From NCBI RefSeq assembly GCF_964355755.1, contig NC_092676.1, positions 15,360,288-15,420,287 on the forward strand: 60,000 nucleotides of DNA, in the 5' to 3' direction. The notes under the pieces were generated by a model. It searched no databases, was not told where the DNA came from, and saw only the letters and a list, made by a program, of their open reading frames with translations. Each line of letters opens with the position of its first letter. The stretch's first letter is position 1. Source of the DNA: Antedon mediterranea (taxonomy: Eukaryota > Echinodermata > Crinoidea > Comatulida > Antedonidae). This document shows, one piece after another, positions 43,601-49,600 of this stretch. The position numbers and the translations under genes are program-made.

Positions 43601-46600
43601 TACACCTACCTTTGATCATAACCAAGCTAGGCTAATATACGCTAGGCCATATGAGGCCTAGCGGTCCTGTTTTGTTTACACTCCATCGCGGTCGAAGATC
43701 GCTTCACACACGACGCTACATACAAGTCGCCAAAACGGAAAACCACTATTTGGTATCGGCTGCCATAAACAAGCTTATTAAATTTCTTTGGTACATTTCT
43801 ATTTAACGAACATTGTATACTTGCTTTTCTGCTTGATAAATTCTTGTTCAATTGATGTTTAAAATAAGATATTCTACGATAAATTACACGAACTAGGCCT
43901 AGGCTATAAGCTTAATTTTCCGACACTCTACACCTCGTGTATTTAGAGGCAAAGTCGTACACGTGAGGGCGCTCGCTCGCATGGTGGAAATACACAGTGT
44001 ACATGTGCTGTTTTTGACGATCTGCATTTTTGGATCCTCGGGTATAAGCCCACCCCCCAAACTTGACGTGATTTCATGTTCGAGGGGGGTGGGCTTATAC
44101 CCGCGTCAGTACGGTAGTTTCAAAGGAATGGAAATTAGGCTAAGTGTAATGATGTACATATGCCCATACAAACAACAGCATATAGCTATACTACCCTGCC
44201 AAGACATACAAGAGACAGATGCATTGACCTAGTATGGCAGATAAGTTTAACTGGCAGAAGACAGTCCAGTCATGAAACAGCTTCTAATTGAAATAGTAAA
44301 AAAAATAATTAGTAAATTAGTTTTTATATTAATACAGCATATGCTTTCTACTAAAATAAATAGGTAACTTTTATATCTTGATGTCTTGTGTGTTATAATA
44401 CAACAGTGTTTAGGAGTAAATAATAAACTTACTATTACACGAACCTGTCGTATCCAATCGGCCAGAAGCAGAGATGCATGTTATTGTAATGTAATTTTGC
44501 TCTGTTGAATGACGATGACATTTGTAAATGCTGATACACACTCATCAAACATTATAAGACAAAGATGCGGTCTGTAGGCTATAGGCCGCCTTTGCAAAAG
44601 CTTTTGGTACAACTTTAGCCGACATAGATAACCTAAATACGACAGAACTTTTTATCCAATTCTATGGAGATTTGTAGATAGAAAAAAGGAAATTTACTCA
44701 AGCAAATATGCAATCCACAGGCTAGAAGCATTTATATTATACAAAAGCTTCAGGTACAACAACATTTTACATTTCTATTACATTTATTAATATACTGACT
44801 GTACTAAAACAAACTGTTTCAATAAATGATGGTAAATGTTATAAAAATTATTCTTTTAATCTGAATCAAATGCTAACTTTCATTAAATCTTAATCAAAAG
44901 ACAAGAAACCTTTTGTTATATAAAACGAATAATGTTTTTTATTCATGTGATGGTACATATTTTATTCAGTTAAATATGAAATACAACTTTATCTTTCACC
45001 TCATGAAATTATTTGTACCATCACACTCATAAACATTCATTATTAGTATACTATTACACATTTTGTTTTGTTTCATGTATTGTATATGATATCCATAAAC
45101 ATTAAAACATTTTAAGGCTATATTGGAATTTTATTTCAAGATAACAGTAAAGTATATACAGTTTTTATTGTATCTAATTTTGTATTTCCCAGTGTTCTAA
45201 ATCTAAAGGATAGAGAATGACACATACCATTTACATTAAAAGCACTCATTTATTCTGACTTGGATTTTTTAGCCAATCATGTGTTTTCAAGATTGATGTA
45301 TCTTTACTCGCATAATGAACATTCTTTCACCTCATGATTAACTTTGAATGGAAAGACTTTTTTAGCATAAACAGAATTCAAAACGAATGAATCAAATGAG
45401 ACATGTGAAGCCAATATGTGTAATGAATCGATAGAGGGTTTTAGCTACAATGCATATATTGGCAGGCTTTTGACATTAAATATGTAAACGTACAGCACAT
45501 CCATCTTTATTTGCAATAACATGAGTCAGTTTGTCGCTAAAATTCCATCTCATTGATAAAATACTGTATGTATGTGGCATTTTCATTATTGCTTAGAGCA
45601 TTTTGTAATACAGAAAGTAAGAAAAGGGGAAAATTAGACAATTATAACATGATTAAATGAGTGTCTTCAACCTTCATTCTAGACCAGAGGGAACAGATTT
45701 ATTATTTTGTCTCATTGCTCGGCTTCTCAAGTTTTCTGGAAAAAAAGTAAAAGGTTATAGACACATTTTAATTAATCAATTTTTTTAATAGAAAAAAAAA
45801 GTTTAATAAATTAGAAATGTTGGAAATAAAAAAGAATCATAATTTAGTTTTTCAAACTCATAATGCATTTATTGTTTTTAATGAGAGTACATAGTTAAAG
45901 AATGCTCTTTTTAGTGTATTTTTAATGAAAAGCATTTTTGAGTAATATTTTGCAGGAGTTGATTGTTTTTGGTTTGTTTTTAAGTGTAAATCCCTTTTTT
46001 TTACTGTACATTAGTACATTGGAAATCAAAAATCATGTACAAGGTATAGGTATCATGAATATGTGAAGGACTAAGAATAGATTATTCAAATATCCTTTAT
46101 TCTGTTTCTGTATGTTCAAATAAAAAATAAATTATTTGTAGACATATTGTCAAGCATGACTATTAGTGTAGACATTTGTCTTGTTTAATGGTTTGTAAAG
46201 GCACCTGATTGTACTTGATTAAACCACAGCAAAATGCATACATGGTGAACTTGAAATCAAAATATTTCTAGAAATTGGCTATTTCAGATTCAGAAATAGC
46301 CAGCCAGATTCAGATAACCTAGTCTGCCCTCTAGCCTTTGGCTATGTTATTAATGAATTGAAAATAGCATTTACTATTTTCTTTCTCTTCATGTTCAGTA
46401 AATTGATGTCTAGGTGGTTTTTTTATGCAATCTGATTATGGTATGTGTATTAAATGTATTATATATATATTTTGTAGGCAATAGACCCATATGTGTTTAT
46501 GGAAATCTTTGGAATACCATCAGATTGTGCAGAAGATCGTACCAAGACAGTTCCTCATAATGGTATGAGACTAAAACTAGTTTGCATCTATCACATGAAT

Positions 46601-49600
46601 TATTGATGAATTAAATTCCTGCAGAATTTTAATGATCAATCAACGTTTAATTGTGTATGCATACTCTGTAATGGGTTTTTTTCCCTTTGCCTTTAGGCTA
46701 TAATCCTATATTTGATGAAAGTTTTGAGTTTACAGTAAACCTTCCCGAGATGGCATTAGTACGATTTGTGGTCCTTGATGACGATTATATAGGTGATGAG
46801 TTCATAGGTCAATATACCATTCCATTTGAATGTCTTCAACCAGGTAGGTTCTGGTGTAAAAACTTGCTCACTTAAATGCCTCATTTCAAAAAATATACAG
46901 AGTGAATACAGTATTGTGTCAATGTATAGGCCAAAAAGTAGTGGAGTTGTAGCTAGTTTGTTAACATGGTTGCCTTCCAATCAAGACCTGCTTCTACTCC
47001 ATTCCCTAAGCCTCAAATGATGACTTTTGTAATTGTAATTTCTTGCAATTGGTGAGTGAACTTGCTGTTGGATTGAATGCAAATGATCATTTTCAATAAT
47101 AATTCAATGAAATTACAATAAATAATATTAACATATTGTTTATTCTGGTAGGTTACAGACATTTAACATTGTATTCAAATACTGGTGAAAGCTTAGCACC
47201 AGCGTCATTGTTTGTACATATTGCAGTCACAAATAAGCGAGGTGGTGGGGTAAGTAGGTGGAGTAATTTATTAAGTATTGAATAAAACGTCTAATTTTAT
47301 AAAACAATTGACATATTGTGTGTTTTAGTTATACAGTGATGATTTTTTAAAATAATATAAATCTTTTATTTAATTTTACCTTGCCAAATATCTGTGGCAT
47401 CTTTAATTACATTTTACAAGGACATTATTGTATAAGAATTTCTAATTGTAATTATTATACATTTTTCACAGTTTTCCAATATTGTTTCAAAATATATTAA
47501 CATAATTCTATGTGTTCATTTTTAGAAAGCTCATAAGCGAGGGTTATCTGTTAAAAAATCCAAAAGAAATAGTCATATCGCAAGAATCAGATCTGTAGGA
47601 GTTAAGAATGTTGATGAACATTTTAAGGTTAGTTAAATATTTTGTTCACACTTTGGAAAGAAGTTAGCCAACTGCAAGAAAGCATTGCTCTAATACTTTT
47701 TTTATTGGATTTGTGTGTCCACATTTGGGAAGATGTCCATAAGCTTCTAGATTCTTTCATTGGATTGCAGACCTCAGTAATTAAGCTACAAAACTCCAAT
47801 CTATATAAAAAATCCTCTAAAATCTTAGCTTCGTTCTCAAAATTTCTTGAAAACAAAGATCCTCTGGTTCTCTGGTTTTCGAGTTCTCTGTTTTGAAACA
47901 CCTGAGGAAATAATGATTTATTAAGGATGTGGGTTATAGGAAAACGCATAAAGAGTAGCTAGAGACAAGAAGAAACCACTAGAAATGTTAATAGCTGGAG
48001 TAAGGAGAGATAGTGAGAAAAGGTTGACCTGATGGTCAGAGTGTTACACTAATGTTTCTCAAAACATGTTGAATCTCCCAAGTTAGCTTGCAATAACCAA
48101 ATAATAATAATAATAATAATTGTTTCATTTTTTATAACCATTGAATTAAGTAACTATTTAAAATTGAATGAAATGAGTCAAGTTTTATTTCTCTTTTAGG
48201 TACAATATTTTTGTAGTTTTTTTTTCTTGATATTTTTATGAACAGTTATTTCTAACTTATTTTATAACATATTTTTTGATAGAGTGCCGTCCCAATTCTA
48301 GAAGATGCTAATAATCTACGTGAAAATGTTCAAAATGCAATGATCAAGTTTAAGGAAGCATGTGGTTTGGCATCAATTGCAAACCTGAAGCAATGTATAC
48401 GATTGATTGGTCAACAACAAGACACTACGTCTGATTCTGTCTCATTACAGTTAGTTGTTAGGGATGAACTGCCATATTTTGAGCTGGAAGGAAACTGTTC
48501 TGAAATGCTCAAAAAAAGATTAAGTGCATTTGAAGTTGTAAGTAGAAAAGCCCATTTAATAGGGCGCTTTTTACTTGATACTTTTGATATTGATTTATTT
48601 TATGATAGATTAAATGTAAGGGTAAAATTGTTAATTTGTAATTATCTAACTGTTGGATCTTGGTTTATGTCTTTGTTTTTAAAGTGAATATATAATAGTT
48701 TTTTAAGTTCAGCCTCTTAGTGGCGGTTTTCATCGCTATTGATTGTAAAAGATAATATCAGATAATCTTTTGTATTCTTTTCAAAAATATTTCTTCAATA
48801 AACAAGATTGTCTATTTTTCCTTCTAGATGGTATTTGAGTGCAAAATCTTGATGGATAAAGCTGATGATCTTGTAGCCAAATTGGATAATCTTCAGCAGA
48901 CCGGACTGGATTTCCATGTAAGAATGTTGACACGTTTTTATACCTTAATTCTCATCTAATCTTGTCGCTAAATCCATTAAACATCCATCATCATTTTCAG
49001 TTTGTTGAATAATATATTTTTGTTATTTGCTGTTTGATTGATAACCATGATTACCAAATGCAGGACACTGTATTATAGGCCGAGTCAAGTCTAGTATTTT
49101 TTTTGTTACTACTTAAGGTTGTGTGTTGGAAACTCAGTATATTCTCAACATATACCTTTAGTATAAAAGTACTGTATATAATTGTATACACTGCACACAA
49201 ACATGAATACATTATCGAAAATCATAGTAAAATAGCCGGTGAATCATGATGTCACTAAAAATTGTAGAATTGATTTTAGATTGTAAACAAAGTGGGCCGG
49301 CCTCCCTATTATTTTGTGTGAGGTAGAGTTGATGAAGCATGTACAAAATATTTCAAAGAAAATATAATAATATATAATATAACAGCATAGTGAGCCAAAA
49401 GCAAATATCTTGTACGCACACATTAGGCCTAATGCTCTACATCAATTGTTCATTTTTTACACATTTTATCAAAAATTCATCCAAATTTGAATTTGGTTTT
49501 TCAGTTAAATAATATTTGTAATTGAAATTGTCCATACAGCTTCTCTTTTTGAATTCTATGATGTTTTGTTTTTCTCTTCAGGATAAAATGAATGATCTGT

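Noticed and set aside
46687-46875. Independent small gene starting [12 protein letters not shown]
   Set aside because: The frame is the PLC-L C2 exon read into its flanking introns.
47642-47949. ORFs on both strands after the 47526-47627 exon
   Set aside because: Intronic sequence with no recognisable domain; opposite-strand frames overlap each other, as expected by chance.
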